From Melaminivora jejuensis (GTDB taxonomy: Bacteria > Pseudomonadota > Gammaproteobacteria > Burkholderiales > Burkholderiaceae_C): a stretch of 64,000 bases of DNA. This document shows, in pieces, positions 1 to 9,095 of the stretch. How positions within the stretch are numbered: position 1 is the first letter of the stretch; each line of letters begins with the position of its first letter. Below the pieces are notes generated by a model. That model ran no database searches and was not told the origin of the DNA. It saw nothing but the letters and a program-made list of their open reading frames with translations. The translations under genes were made by a program, and so were the position numbers. The DNA lies in assembly GCF_017811175.1 (NCBI RefSeq), contig NZ_JACWIJ010000002.1, positions 186,001-250,000 on the forward strand. Reading direction: 5' to 3'.

Positions 1-213
1 GCCCCGCTGTTCGACAACGACAGCCTGCGCGTGGGCACCTACCGCCTGAGCTTCGAGGTGGCGCAGTATTTCAGGGCGCGCGGCGTGCAGCTGCCCGAGC
101 CGAACTTCCTCGACCGCGTCAGCCTGGACTTTGGCGTGGCCCATGCCGAGCAGCACTACCACGTGCCGCTGCTGGTCAGTCCGTGGAGCTATTCGACCTA
201 TCGCGGCTCCTGA
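1..213 (+). CDS. uraH: 5-hydroxyisourate hydrolase, C-terminal part
   Basis: The gene enters from the left edge, so only the last 70 residues are seen. The end YSTYRGS is the family signature (YRGS terminus) of the transthyretin-like hydrolase that opens 5-hydroxyisourate, the product of urate oxidation, to OHCU. LRVGTYRLSFEVAQYF and HYHVPLLVSPWSYSTYRGS match the C-terminal strands that carry active-site residues. It is a small cytosolic enzyme. The purine genes xdhC, puuD and guaD follow on the same strand, which supports the role. Its last 16 bases overlap the 3' end of the convergent gene at 198-701. Confidence 0.93.
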   Translation, partial: APLFDNDSLRVGTYRLSFEVAQYFRARGVQLPEPNFLDRVSLDFGVAHAEQHYHVPLLVSPWSYSTYRGS

Positions 214-701
214 GCGCTGGCGCTGCCGAGCCTGCCGGCATCGCCCTTGTCATCGCCTGCCCCTTCATCCTCGTCCTCGCTGCCCAGCTGGCCTTCGGTC
301 AGCGTGTCGAGCTGGAAGCGCCCGGACTCGTCCCATAGCCAGGTGTCGGTATAGGTGACCTGGCCCAGGTGCAGCGGCGCCGGCCAGGGCGCGGCGGCGC
401 GCACCGTGCGCTCGATCTCCAGCACCACTTCGGGCGCGTGGCGTGGCCGGCGCAGCCAGTCCAGGCCCAGCACCCGGCCCTGGGCGTCGAGCTGCACGTC
501 GAGCACGCCGATGGCGTGCAGCAGCGGCGGCAGCGGCCCCGGGTAGATGCGGGCGGCGTTGCGGGCATAGATGTGGCGGGCGGCGTCCTGGCGGTAGTCC
601 AGGGCGGTGCGGGCCAGCGATGGAGCCGGGAGCGCCGCCCGGACGCTGCCTGCCTGAAGCGCGGCAGGGGCTGGCGATGCGCCATCGGTCTGCGCCGGCA
701 C
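198..701 (-). CDS. hypothetical protein with TonB/TolA C-terminal-like segment
   Basis: This is a 167-residue reading frame starting at GTG 701; no ATG lies in frame before the upstream stop at 843. Residues about 35-110 (HIYARNAARIYPGPLPPLL, then VLDVQLDAQGRVLGLDW and a VVLEIERTVRAAAPWP helix) resemble the C-terminal fold of TonB/TolA-type energy transducers. That is my reading of the pattern rather than a firm assignment. The tail is acidic and rich in Gly/Asp. The reading frame stays open further upstream with a hydrophobic WLAALLRRLW-like stretch, so the true start may be an unusual codon or may be obscured by an indel. It converges on and overlaps uraH. Confidence 0.55.
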   Translation of the reverse strand: MPAQTDGASPAPAALQAGSVRAALPAPSLARTALDYRQDAARHIYARNAARIYPGPLPPLLHAIGVLDVQLDAQGRVLGLDWLRRPRHAPEVVLEIERTVRAAAPWPAPLHLGQVTYTDTWLWDESGRFQLDTLTEGQLGSEDEDEGAGDDKGDAGRLGSASAQEPR

Positions 702-850
702 GGCGCCCGATGCGGTGCGCCGCCACAGGCGCCGCAGCAGGGCCGCCAGCCAGGCGCCCGGCCCGCTGCGGCGGCCCGGAGCATCAGAGTGGGGGCAGGG
801 GAGGGGGAAGAGGAGGGCATCGGACGCAGAACGTGGCGGTGGCTATGCTG

Positions 851-1013
851 AGAGCGTATTCACGATCCCCGCGCGGGTGCGCGGGCGCGGCCTCGGGCGG
901 TCTGCGGCGTTGCAAATCCTCGCGATAGCACGGGCTATCGCTGCGGTTTGCGCCTGGCAGCCCATCCCGATCCGCACTCGCGCCCCTGCGCGCGGAGATC
1001 GTGGACACGCTCT
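851..1013. repeat. 163-bp imperfect hairpin (long inverted repeat)
   Basis: Two arms of about 80 bases (851-929 and 934-1013) are imperfectly complementary around the 4-base loop ACGG at 930-933. The innermost 8 bp are perfect (GCGATAGC/GCTATCGC). The outer ends are near-identical: AGAGCGTATTCACGATC on the left against AGAGCGTGTCCACGATC as the complement of the right. It occupies most of the 390-base gap between the gene at 198-701 and xdhC. It could be a MITE-like or palindromic repeat, or a structured leader of xdhC. I see no coding potential in it. Confidence 0.75.
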
Positions 1014-1091
1014 GACAGCCACGCCAGTGGGCGCAGCCAGCCCGCAGTGTCCAGCATCCGGAAGAAGCCAGAAAGCAGAAGGGACGATCTC

Positions 1092-2069
1092 ATGACAGGC
1101 GCGCACCATATCCCCGCCATCGCCCATCCCGCCTTGCCTGCCAGCCCCACCACTCCCGCTGGCGCCAGCCCTGCGCTGGCAGCCACCAGCGCCGTCGCCC
1201 CCCTGCGGCAACTGCTGCACAGCTTGCAGGCCGGCCCGGCCTGCCTGGTGACGGTGGAGGCCACCCAAGGCTCGGTGCCGCGCGAGGCCGGCACCTGGAT
1301 GGCACTGGCTGGCGCTGTGCCGGGCGCGCCGGGGGCGCCCGAGCTTCTCATGGGCACCATAGGCGGCGGGCACCTGGAGTTTGCCGCGCTGGCGCAGGCG
1401 CGCCGGCTGCTGCAGCTGCACCTGGCGGGCGAGGCGCCGCCGGCCATCGCGCTGCGCCAGGCGCTGGGGCCAAGCCTGGGCCAGTGCTGCGGCGGCGTGG
1501 TGCAGTTGCGCCTGGAGTGTGTCACCCAGGCCGACGCGCCGGCGCTGCGCGAGCGCCTGGCGCCCGAGCTGCAGCCGGTGGCGCTGTTCGGCGGCGGCCA
1601 CGTCGGCCATGCGCTGGCGCGGGCGCTGGCGCCGCTGCCCTTTGCCCTGCACTGGATAGACAGCCGCGACGGCGTATTCGACGCCGCCGGCGCGCCCGAG
1701 GCGCTGTGCGAGCACTCCGAGCCGGTGCAGGCTGCCGTGCCCACGCTGCGCCCGCAGTCGCTGGTGCTGATCATGAGCTTCAGCCATGCGGAAGACCTGG
1801 ACATCGTCGCCGCCTGCCTGCTGCGCCAGCGCGCCCGGGGCGATCTGCCCTTCATCGGCCTGATCGGCAGCCGCACCAAGTGGGCCACCTTCCGCCATCG
1901 GCTGGAAGCACGCGGCTTCAGCGAGGCCGAGCTGGCCCAGGTGACTTGCCCCATCGGCCTGCCCGGCATCACCGGCAAGCAGCCCGAGGTCATCGCCGTT
2001 GCCGTGGCGGCGCAGCTGCTGCAGCACTGGAGCGCCCTGCAGATGCCGGCAGCGGCGGCATCCGGGTGA
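1092..2069 (+). CDS. xdhC: xanthine dehydrogenase accessory protein XdhC
   Basis: XdhC binds molybdenum cofactor, promotes its sulfuration and inserts it into xanthine dehydrogenase. The 325-residue protein has the N-terminal XdhC/CoxI domain (EATQGSVPREAGTWM near residue 58, GTIGGGHLEF near 90, GQCCGGVVQL near 135). A Rossmann-type domain follows (VALFGGGHVGHALARAL near 165) and then the conserved GLIGSRTKWATFRHRL segment. ATG 1092 is preceded by AGAAGGGA, a good ribosome binding site; longer in-frame starts run into the hairpin at 851-1013. The large and small XDH subunit genes are not adjacent here. puuD and guaD follow on the same strand, so the locus serves purine breakdown. Confidence 0.93.
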   Translation: MTGAHHIPAIAHPALPASPTTPAGASPALAATSAVAPLRQLLHSLQAGPACLVTVEATQGSVPREAGTWMALAGAVPGAPGAPELLMGTIGGGHLEFAALAQARRLLQLHLAGEAPPAIALRQALGPSLGQCCGGVVQLRLECVTQADAPALRERLAPELQPVALFGGGHVGHALARALAPLPFALHWIDSRDGVFDAAGAPEALCEHSEPVQAAVPTLRPQSLVLIMSFSHAEDLDIVAACLLRQRARGDLPFIGLIGSRTKWATFRHRLEARGFSEAELAQVTCPIGLPGITGKQPEVIAVAVAAQLLQHWSALQMPAAAASG

Positions 2070-2094
2070 CTACCAAGCCGGTAGCCTCCAAAAA

Positions 2095-2117
2095 TTGCAT
2101 ACACTTCGTGTCCACAA
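2095..2117. promoter_or_regulatory. imperfect inverted repeat upstream of puuD
   Basis: TTGCATACAC (2095-2104), a 3-base spacer and GTGTCCACAA (2108-2117) form an inverted repeat with 7 of 10 positions paired. It lies in the 144-base gap between xdhC and puuD. Its size and position suit a dimeric repressor of purine catabolism genes. No regulator is encoded in the visible cluster, so the assignment is speculative. Confidence 0.3.
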
Positions 2118-2213
2118 AAACCGGTCGCAGCGGTGCCGGGCGTCCAGCCCTGGTGCGCGGCCTGCCATGTCCTGCTCAGAGCGCCCGCAGTGGTGAGCAG
2201 TCGAAGGAATGCC

Positions 2214-3446
2214 ATGGAAAGCTATCTCCTGGACTGGGCCAACCTGCTGCTGCGCTGGTTGCACGTCATCACCGCCATCGCCTGGGTGGGCTCGTCGTTC
2301 TATTTCGTCTTCCTGGACAGCAGCCTGACGCCGCCGGTCGATGAGCACCTGAAACGCCAGGGCGTGAACGGCGAACTGTGGGCCGTACACGGCGGGGGCT
2401 TTTATCACCCCGTCAAATACAACGTCTCGCCGCCCAAGCTGCCCGAGCACCTGCACTGGTTCTTCTGGGAGAGCTACACCACCTGGCTGTCGGGCTTTGC
2501 GCTGCTGTCGGTGTCGTACCTGTGGAATGCCGGCATCTACTTGGTCAACCCGGCCAACCCGCTGATGTCGCCGACCATGGCCATCATCGCGGCGCTGGCC
2601 TTTCTGGTGGTGTTCTGGCTGTTGTACGACGCCATCTGCCGCGTCTTCGGCCAGCGCGAGGGGGGCGATGCCACTGTCGGCGCGCTGGTGCTGGTACTGG
2701 TGTGCATCGCCGCCTATCTGGCCTGCCACATCTTCCCTGGCCAGGCGGCGTTTTTGCTGATGGGCGCCATGCTGGCCACCTCCATGAGCGCCAACGTGTT
2801 CTTCTGGATCATCCCCGGCCAGCGCAAGGTGGTGGCCTCGCTCAAGGCCGGCCAGCCGGTTGACCCGATCCACGGCAAGCGCGGCAAGCAGCGCAGCGTA
2901 CACAACACCTACTTCACGCTGCCGGTGCTGTTTGCCATGCTGTCGAACCACTATGGCTGGCTCTACAACCACGAGCTGAACTGGCTGGTGCTGATCCTGA
3001 TGATGTTCGCTGGCGCCGCCATCCGCCAGTTCTTCGTCATGCGCCACGGCTTCAAGCTGGGCCGCAACCCGCACCCCTGGCCCTACGCTGCCGTGGGTGT
3101 GGCAGTGCTGTTGGGTGTGCTGGCCTGGCTCAAGCCGGCGCCGGCTGCCCCTGCCGCCGCTGCGGCCACGGCTGCCACCAACGCAGCGCCAGCCGCCGAG
3201 GGCGCGGGCTTTGCCGCCGTCAACGCCCTGATCACCCAGCACTGCGTGGTCTGCCACGGCAGCGCCATCGCGCAGAAGAACGTGCGCCTGGACTCGGCGC
3301 CCGAGGTCAAGGCGCACGCGCAGCAGATCTACCAGCAGGTGGTGCAGCTGAAGAAGATGCCGTTTGGCAACCCCGGCGCGCTGAGCGAGGAGGAGCGCGG
3401 CGTGTTCAAGCGCTGGTTCGAGGGCGGCGCGCCCACGGCCCAGTAG
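2214..3446 (+). CDS. puuD: membrane urate hydroxylase PuuD with C-terminal cytochrome c
   Basis: This 410-residue protein matches the urate oxidase family with an N-terminal integral membrane domain and a C-terminal cytochrome c domain. About eight hydrophobic segments run through residue ~315 (LLRWLHVITAIAWVGSSFYF, AIIAALAFLVVFWLLYD and others). An Ala/Pro-rich linker follows, then the heme motif HCVVCHG near residues 343-349. The family oxidises urate and passes electrons to the respiratory chain instead of making H2O2. ATG 2214 is chosen because translation from it begins MESYLLDWANLLLRWLHVI, the normal N-terminus. With uraH just upstream it would supply 5-hydroxyisourate. Confidence 0.93.
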   Translation: MESYLLDWANLLLRWLHVITAIAWVGSSFYFVFLDSSLTPPVDEHLKRQGVNGELWAVHGGGFYHPVKYNVSPPKLPEHLHWFFWESYTTWLSGFALLSVSYLWNAGIYLVNPANPLMSPTMAIIAALAFLVVFWLLYDAICRVFGQREGGDATVGALVLVLVCIAAYLACHIFPGQAAFLLMGAMLATSMSANVFFWIIPGQRKVVASLKAGQPVDPIHGKRGKQRSVHNTYFTLPVLFAMLSNHYGWLYNHELNWLVLILMMFAGAAIRQFFVMRHGFKLGRNPHPWPYAAVGVAVLLGVLAWLKPAPAAPAAAAATAATNAAPAAEGAGFAAVNALITQHCVVCHGSAIAQKNVRLDSAPEVKAHAQQIYQQVVQLKKMPFGNPGALSEEERGVFKRWFEGGAPTAQ

Positions 3447-3548
3447 GGCCGGGTGGCCGGCAGCAGGTGGCTGGGCCGCGCCGAGCGTATGGCCTCCATC
3501 ACCCGATTGGCATGACGCCGGCGCCCGCGCCCCGTACAGTCGGCTGCC

Positions 3549-4829
3549 ATGCACCTCTACCGATCTGCCCTGCTGCGCTTTGCCGATGATGGCCGCGCCC
3601 TGTATGACGAGGACGGCCTGCTGGCCACCGCGCCCGACGCGCGCGGCGTGCAGCGCATCGTCGCCGCCGGCCCCTGGTCGGCGCTGGCTGCCGGGTACGC
3701 CGGCAGCGGCGCGGCGCTGACGCACTGGCCGGGCCGCGTCATCGCGCCGGGCTTCGTCGATCTGCACATCCACTTTCCGCAGACCGACGTGATCGGCTCG
3801 CCCGCTGCAGGCCTGCTGCCCTGGCTGGAGCACTACACCTTCCCGCACGAGTCGCGCTTTGCCGATCCGCAGCACGCCGCCGAGGTGGCGGATTTCTTCC
3901 TCGACGAGCTGGCGCGCAACGGCGTGACCACGGCGCTCACTTTTGCCACTTCGCACCCGCAGGCTGTCGATGCGCTGATGCGCCAGGCCCAGGCGCGCCG
4001 CCTGCGCCTGATCGCCGGCAAGGTGCTGCAGGATCGGCATTCACCGGATGGCGTGCGCGACGCGACCGAGCAAAGCCTGCTGGACACCGAGGCGCTGATC
4101 GCGCGCTGGCACGGCACGGGTCGCCTGGGCTACGCCATCACGCCGCGCTTTGCGCCCACCAGCACGCCGGCGCAATTGGCCGGCGCGGGCGAGATCGCGG
4201 CACGCCACCCCGGCGTCTGGATCCAGTCGCATGTGGCGGAAAACCTCGACGAAGTGCGCTGGGCGCGCGAGTTGTTCCCGGCGTCCCGCAGCTATCTGGG
4301 CGTCTATGGCGACTTCGGCCTGCTGCGCGAACGCGCCATCTACGCCCACTGCATCCATCTGGACGACGCCGACCGGGCGCTGATGCGCGAAACCGGCGCG
4401 GCAGCAGCCGTCAGCCCCACCAGCAACCTGTTCCTGGGCAGCGGCTTTTTCGACTACGTGGCCGCCGAGCGCGCCGGGATGCGCTACGGCCTGGCCAGCG
4501 ACGTGGGCGGGGGTACCAGTTTCAGCCCGTTTCGCACCATGCTGGCCGCCTATTGCGTGGGGCGCGAGGGGCAGACCAAGGCTGGCGTATCGCTCACGCC
4601 CGAACAGCTGTGGTGGCAGCACACGGCGGGCGCGGCGCAGGCGCTGGGCCTGGCCGGCGTGGTCGGCAATCTGCAGCCGGGCTGCGAGGCCGATTTCATC
4701 GTGCTGAACCCCGCCGCCACGCCGCTGCTGGCGCGGCGCACGCAGGCCGCGCAAAACCTGGCCGAGCTGCTGTTTGCCATGATCGTGCTGGGCGATGATC
4801 GGCTGATAGAGCGCACCGTCATTGCCTGA
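3549..4829 (+). CDS. guaD: guanine deaminase
   Basis: This is a zinc amidohydrolase that deaminates guanine to xanthine. The 426-residue length is usual. The metal-binding VDLHIHFPQTD motif lies near residues 70-80 and is specific to guanine deaminases. Further marks are QSHVAEN near 227, the YAHCIHL helix near 263 and the SDVGGGTSFS segment near 317 that carries a conserved Asp. It follows puuD by 102 bases on the same strand; with XdhC and PuuD it covers guanine to xanthine to urate and onward. Confidence 0.95.
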   Translation: MHLYRSALLRFADDGRALYDEDGLLATAPDARGVQRIVAAGPWSALAAGYAGSGAALTHWPGRVIAPGFVDLHIHFPQTDVIGSPAAGLLPWLEHYTFPHESRFADPQHAAEVADFFLDELARNGVTTALTFATSHPQAVDALMRQAQARRLRLIAGKVLQDRHSPDGVRDATEQSLLDTEALIARWHGTGRLGYAITPRFAPTSTPAQLAGAGEIAARHPGVWIQSHVAENLDEVRWARELFPASRSYLGVYGDFGLLRERAIYAHCIHLDDADRALMRETGAAAAVSPTSNLFLGSGFFDYVAAERAGMRYGLASDVGGGTSFSPFRTMLAAYCVGREGQTKAGVSLTPEQLWWQHTAGAAQALGLAGVVGNLQPGCEADFIVLNPAATPLLARRTQAAQNLAELLFAMIVLGDDRLIERTVIA

Positions 4830-4862
4830 GCTGGTGTCTGAATCGGGCTGGGATTTTTGGTC

Positions 4863-4904
4863 AAAACAGCCTCTTTCCCTTACCAGGCAAGCGCAAACAG
4901 CTAT
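4863..4904 (-). repeat. dispersed repeat, copy 1
   Basis: The segment CCAGGCAAGCGCAAACAGCTAT and its left flank match the complement of the dispersed repeat core (AGCTGTCAGCGCTTG-CTGGCAAGGGTTTGAG). It sits between guaD and dcd. This copy has two mismatches in the core. Confidence 0.7.
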
Positions 4905-4963
4905 CATTCTGATAGTTTTATACCCATCTTTTTATCCCATCCGCGCCAGGAGTTGAGCCCGCT

Positions 4964-5530
<567 letters not shown>

Positions 5531-5624
5531 GTCCTGCCTGAGCAATAGGCTGACGCCGCACAGTCCCTGCCTGGACGTAGCATGGCGGCTTCGCGCCGCG
5601 TGCGCTGCATGAAAGAGACTCGCC

Positions 5625-6494
5625 ATGAGATGGGAAGGCAACCGCGAATCTGACAACGTCGAAGACCGCCGCAGCGGCGGCGGGGGCGGCCTGATCGGCG
5701 GGCGCAGCATCGGCATCGGCACAGTGGTCGTGGCGCTGATCGGCTGGGGCGTGTTCGGCATCAATCCGCTCACCACCATCAGCGTGCTGTCGGGCGCTGG
5801 CGGCGGCGCGCCGCAGGTGCAGCAAGGCCCGGCGCAGCGCCCGCCCGAGGGCGACCGGCAGGCAGCCTTCGTCTCCACCGTGCTGGCCTCGACCGAGGAC
5901 GTGTGGGCGCAGGTCTTCAGCCAGGGCGGGGCGCGCTACCAGGCGCCCAAGCTGGTGCTGTTTCGCGGCGCCACGCCCACGGCCTGCGGCACCGGCCAAA
6001 GCGCCATGGGGCCGTTTTACTGCCCGGGCGACCACAAGGTCTATCTGGACATGGATTTCTTCGACACCATGAGCCGCCAGCTCGGCGCGCCGGGCGAGTT
6101 TGCCCGCGCCTATGTGGTGGCGCACGAGGTCGGCCACCACGTGCAGACCCTGCTGGGCACGACAGCCAAGGTGGATGGCCTGCGCGGGCGCGTCAGCCAG
6201 CGCGAGCAAAACGCCATGTCGGTGCGCCTGGAGCTGCAGGCCGACTGCTACGCCGGCCTGTGGGCGCGGCACTCGCAACAGGCGCGCAACTGGCTGGAGG
6301 CGGGCGACATCGAGTCCGCCATCAACGCCGCCCAGCAGATCGGCGACGACACGCTGCAGCGCAAGCAGACCGGCGCCGTGCGCCCGGACGCCTTCACGCA
6401 CGGCTCCAGCGCCCAGCGCGTGCGCTGGTTCGAGCAGGGCTACAAGAGCGGCAGTGTGCAGTCCTGCGACACTTTCAACACCTCTGCCCTTTGA
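5625..6494 (+). CDS. ypfJ: neutral zinc metallopeptidase, YpfJ family
   Basis: The 289-residue protein begins MRWEGNRESDNVEDRR, the conserved YpfJ N-terminus. A Gly-rich segment and one membrane helix (residues ~26-45, IGIGTVVVALIGWGVFGI) follow. The periplasmic part has the zincin motif VVAHEVGHHVQ near residues 163-173, with a downstream LELQADCYAGLWA supplying the third ligand Glu/Asp. The substrate is unknown for the family. AGAGACTCGCC precedes the ATG. Confidence 0.9.
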   Translation: MRWEGNRESDNVEDRRSGGGGGLIGGRSIGIGTVVVALIGWGVFGINPLTTISVLSGAGGGAPQVQQGPAQRPPEGDRQAAFVSTVLASTEDVWAQVFSQGGARYQAPKLVLFRGATPTACGTGQSAMGPFYCPGDHKVYLDMDFFDTMSRQLGAPGEFARAYVVAHEVGHHVQTLLGTTAKVDGLRGRVSQREQNAMSVRLELQADCYAGLWARHSQQARNWLEAGDIESAINAAQQIGDDTLQRKQTGAVRPDAFTHGSSAQRVRWFEQGYKSGSVQSCDTFNTSAL

Positions 6495-6534
6495 CACTGG
6501 CCGTTTTTTGTTGCAATGCGACAATAGCGGCTTG

Positions 6535-8030
6535 ATGACACAAGCATATTCAAGCCTCGCGCTGGCTGAACCCCTCAAGCGCGCCGTGGCCGACATGGGC
6601 TACGAGAACATGACCCCATCCAGGCCCAGGCCATCCCGGTCGTGCTGACCGGCCAGGACGTGATGGGCGCCGCGCAGACCGGCACCGGCAAGACGGCGGC
6701 CTTCTCCCTGCCGCTGCTGCAGCGCCTGCTCAAGCACGAAAACGCCTCGGCCTCGCCGGCGCGCCACCCGGTGCGCGCCCTGGTGCTGCTGCCCACGCGC
6801 GAGCTGGCCGACCAGGTGGCCCAGCAGATCGCCCAGTACGCCAAGTACACCAGGCTGCGCAGCACCGTGGTCTTCGGCGGCATGGACATGAAGCCGCAGA
6901 CGCTGGAGCTGAAAAAAGGCGTCGAAGTCCTGGTGGCCACGCCCGGGCGGCTGCTCGACCACATCGAGGCCAAGAACGCCGTCCTCAACCAGGTCGAGTA
7001 TGTGGTGCTGGACGAGGCCGACCGGATGCTGGACATCGGCTTTCTGCCCGACCTGCAGCGCATCCTGTCCTACCTGCCCAAGCAGCGCACGACGCTGCTG
7101 TTCTCCGCCACCTTCTCGCCCGAGATCAAGCGCCTGGCTGGCAGCTACCTGCAAAACCCGGTGGTCATCGAGGTGGCCCGGCCCAACGAGACCGCTTCGA
7201 CGGTGGAGCAGCGCTTTTTCAGTGCCGACGGCGATGACAAGCGCCGCGCCATCCGCAAGGTGCTGAAAGAGCGCGACCTGCGCCAGGCCTTCGTCTTCGT
7301 CAACAGCAAGCTGGGCTGCGCGCGCCTGGCGCGGGCGCTGGAGCGCGACGGCCTGAAGACCGCCGCCCTGCACGGCGACAAGAGCCAGGACGAGCGCCTG
7401 AAGGCCCTGGACGCCTTCAAGGCCGGCGAGGTCGATCTGCTGGTGTGTACCGACGTGGCCGCGCGCGGCCTGGACATCAAGGACGTGCCGGCGGTCTTCA
7501 ACTACGACGTGCCCTTCAACGCCGAGGATTACGTACACCGCATCGGTCGCACCGGCCGTGCTGGCGCCTCGGGCCTGGCGGTCACGCTGGTGGCGGGCAG
7601 CGATGCGCGCCTGGTGGCCGACATCGAAAAGCTCATCAAGAAGAAGATCGAGGTCGAACCCATTGCGCTGGAGGGCGAGCGCCCGCGTGGCCGCTTCGGC
7701 GAGGGCCGCCATGAGAGCCGACACGAAGGCCGCCCCGAGGGCCGCCGCTCCTGGCGCGAGAGCGAGGATTGCGCCGCGCATGGCGCGCCGCGCAGCACGC
7801 GCCACGGCGGCTACCGGCCGCCCGCTGCGGCGCGCGACCCCTTCTTCGAGCGGCCCTATGAACCCAGCGCAGTCACCGACTCCCCGGCCAGCTGGGAGGC
7901 GACGACGCGCAGCAATCCGGGGCGCGGCAACATCTCGGCCAACATCAAGCCCCGGCGCAAGGTGGCGGCGCTGTTCAAGGCGCCAATGCAAGTGCCGGTG
8001 GAGGCTCCGGTCGAGGTGCCGCAGGACTGA
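6535..8030 (+). pseudogene. rhlE: DEAD-box RNA helicase RhlE-type, single-base frameshift near 5' end
   Basis: Translation from ATG 6535 gives MTQAYSSLALAEPLKRAVADMGYENMTP. The frame then breaks, and the rest continues one frame over (IQAQAIPVVLTGQDVMGAAQ). Restoring one C in the CCCC run at 6614-6617 gives an uninterrupted helicase. All motifs are present downstream: AQTGTGKTAAF, PTRELADQV, VLDEADRMLD, LLFSATFS, CTDVAARGLDI and YVHRIGRTGRAG. A basic Arg/Gly-rich tail follows. RhlE-type proteins unwind RNA in ribosome assembly and mRNA decay. The rest is well conserved, so a sequencing error or a very recent mutation is likelier than old decay. Without the fix, translation could only begin near GTG 6642, losing the Q-motif. 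Confidence 0.9.
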
Positions 8031-8053
8031 AGGCCTGAGTTTCAATCGTCAAA

Positions 8054-8092
8054 TAAGCTGCCAGCCCTTGCCAGTCAAGCGCTGACAGCTAT
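8054..8092 (-). repeat. dispersed repeat, copy 2
   Basis: CCCTTGCCAGTCAAGCGCTGACAGCTAT is close to the full complement of the repeat consensus. It lies between rhlE and the nosL remnant. Confidence 0.85.
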
Positions 8093-8121
8093 ATTTTCAG
8101 TAGCGAACATGGTCTTCGGTT

Positions 8122-8345
8122 TCAGTGTGCGCCGTGCCCGCCACTGCCGGCCAGAGCAGCAATGACGGCGCCATCGACCTGCCCATAGGCCAGCACCCGG
8201 CCACCGCGCCGCCGGGCAAAGGCCTGAGCCGCCGCGCGCGTGGCAAAGGCCGGCAGGTTGCCCGCACGCATCGGGCCGCGCGCGTCCGAGCCATGCACGT
8301 ACAGGCGCAGCGCCTGTACCGCAGGGCTGGCCAGCAGCAGCATGA
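8122..8345 (-). pseudogene. nosL: nosL 3' remnant
   Basis: The last ~70 codons read GSDARGPM, then NLPAFATRAAAQAFARRRGG and RVLAYGQVDGAVIAAL. This is the C-terminal part of NosL, the copper chaperone of nitrous-oxide reductase (conserved PFA..aAA..FA..hGG.vl pattern). Nothing of the N-terminus, including its lipobox, remains. The fragment is joined directly to a nosD fragment at about 8345, so nosF, nosY and most of nosL between them are missing. Confidence 0.7.
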
Positions 8346-9095
8346 TGCCGTGGTCGGAATTGCCCCAGGCGCGGTTGCCGCGCACCTCCTGGTGGCGCAC
8401 CTCCATCAGTGCAGGCCGCCGCGGTTGTAGTAGCTGTCGTTGTCCTCCCACAGGTTGTAGTAGGAGTTCATGTAGTGCGTGCCGTAGCGGCTGTGGTGCA
8501 GCTTGTTGCCTTTGAACAGGGCGTTGTGCGAGACGTCCACGTACAGCGCGTCGCGCACGAAGCTGATCTCGTTGTTGAGAATCCTGGCGCGCCTGGTGTT
8601 GTACAGCTGCACGCCGTTGCCGCGCTGGGGCGAGGCGTACTCGCGCTTGCCGGTGATGTTGTTGTGCTCGATCAGCACGTCGTCGGCTTTTTCTATCCAC
8701 AGGCCGAACAGGTTGTAGGCCAGGTCGCAGCGGCGCACGATGGCGCGGTGCGCGCCGGGGTAGATATAGATGCCGGCGTTCTGATCCTTGAGGTCGTCGC
8801 CCGAGTCGCGCACGATCAGGCCCTCGATGAGCACGTCGGTCGCCGTCACGCGGATGGTGTCGCCCTGGTTGCCGCCGCTGATGGTGGGGCGATCCAGGCC
8901 GCGCAGGGTCAGCGGCTTGTCGATCAGCAAATTGGCGCGGTAGTGGCCGCGCTCGATCTGCACCACGTCGCCGGGCTGGGCCGCCTGTACGGCGGCGGTC
9001 AGGTCGTCGCCCGGGCGCACCGTCAGGGTGGCGGCCTGCGCGGCCCCGGCGATCCACAGCGCCAGGGCGGCGATCCAGGTGGACTTGGCTCTCAT
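8346..9095 (-). pseudogene. nosD: nosD 5' remnant with frameshift and truncation
   Basis: ATG 9095 overlaps the nosR stop (ATGA). The product has a signal peptide (MRAKSTWIAALALWIAGAAQA) and then the beta-helix repeats of NosD, the periplasmic protein for the Cu-Z centre of N2O reductase (LIDKPLTLRGLDRPTISGGN, YNLFGLWIEKADDVLIEHNN, RYGTHYMNSYYNLWEDND). The frame ends at NRGGLH, stop 8406. One frame over, the expected LMEVRHQEVRGNRAWGNSDH continues, so one G is missing near 8409. The gene then stops resembling NosD at about 8345, where NosL sequence begins. The C-terminal half is gone. Confidence 0.85.

Noticed and set aside
32..358. Small plus-strand frames overlapping the 198-701 gene
   Set aside because: They are Arg/Ser-rich shadows typical of the wrong frame in GC-rich DNA.
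2071..2213. A riboswitch upstream of puuD
   Set aside because: No purine-riboswitch-like core could be traced; only a short inverted repeat is visible.
2070..4040. A 656-codon open frame antisense to puuD and guaD
   Set aside because: Same reason: shadow composition, and both sense genes are complete and recognisable.
6642..8030. rhlE as an intact shorter gene starting at GTG 6642
   Set aside because: The upstream codons in the other frame match the helicase N-terminus and Q-motif exactly, so a frameshift explains the data better than a true late start.
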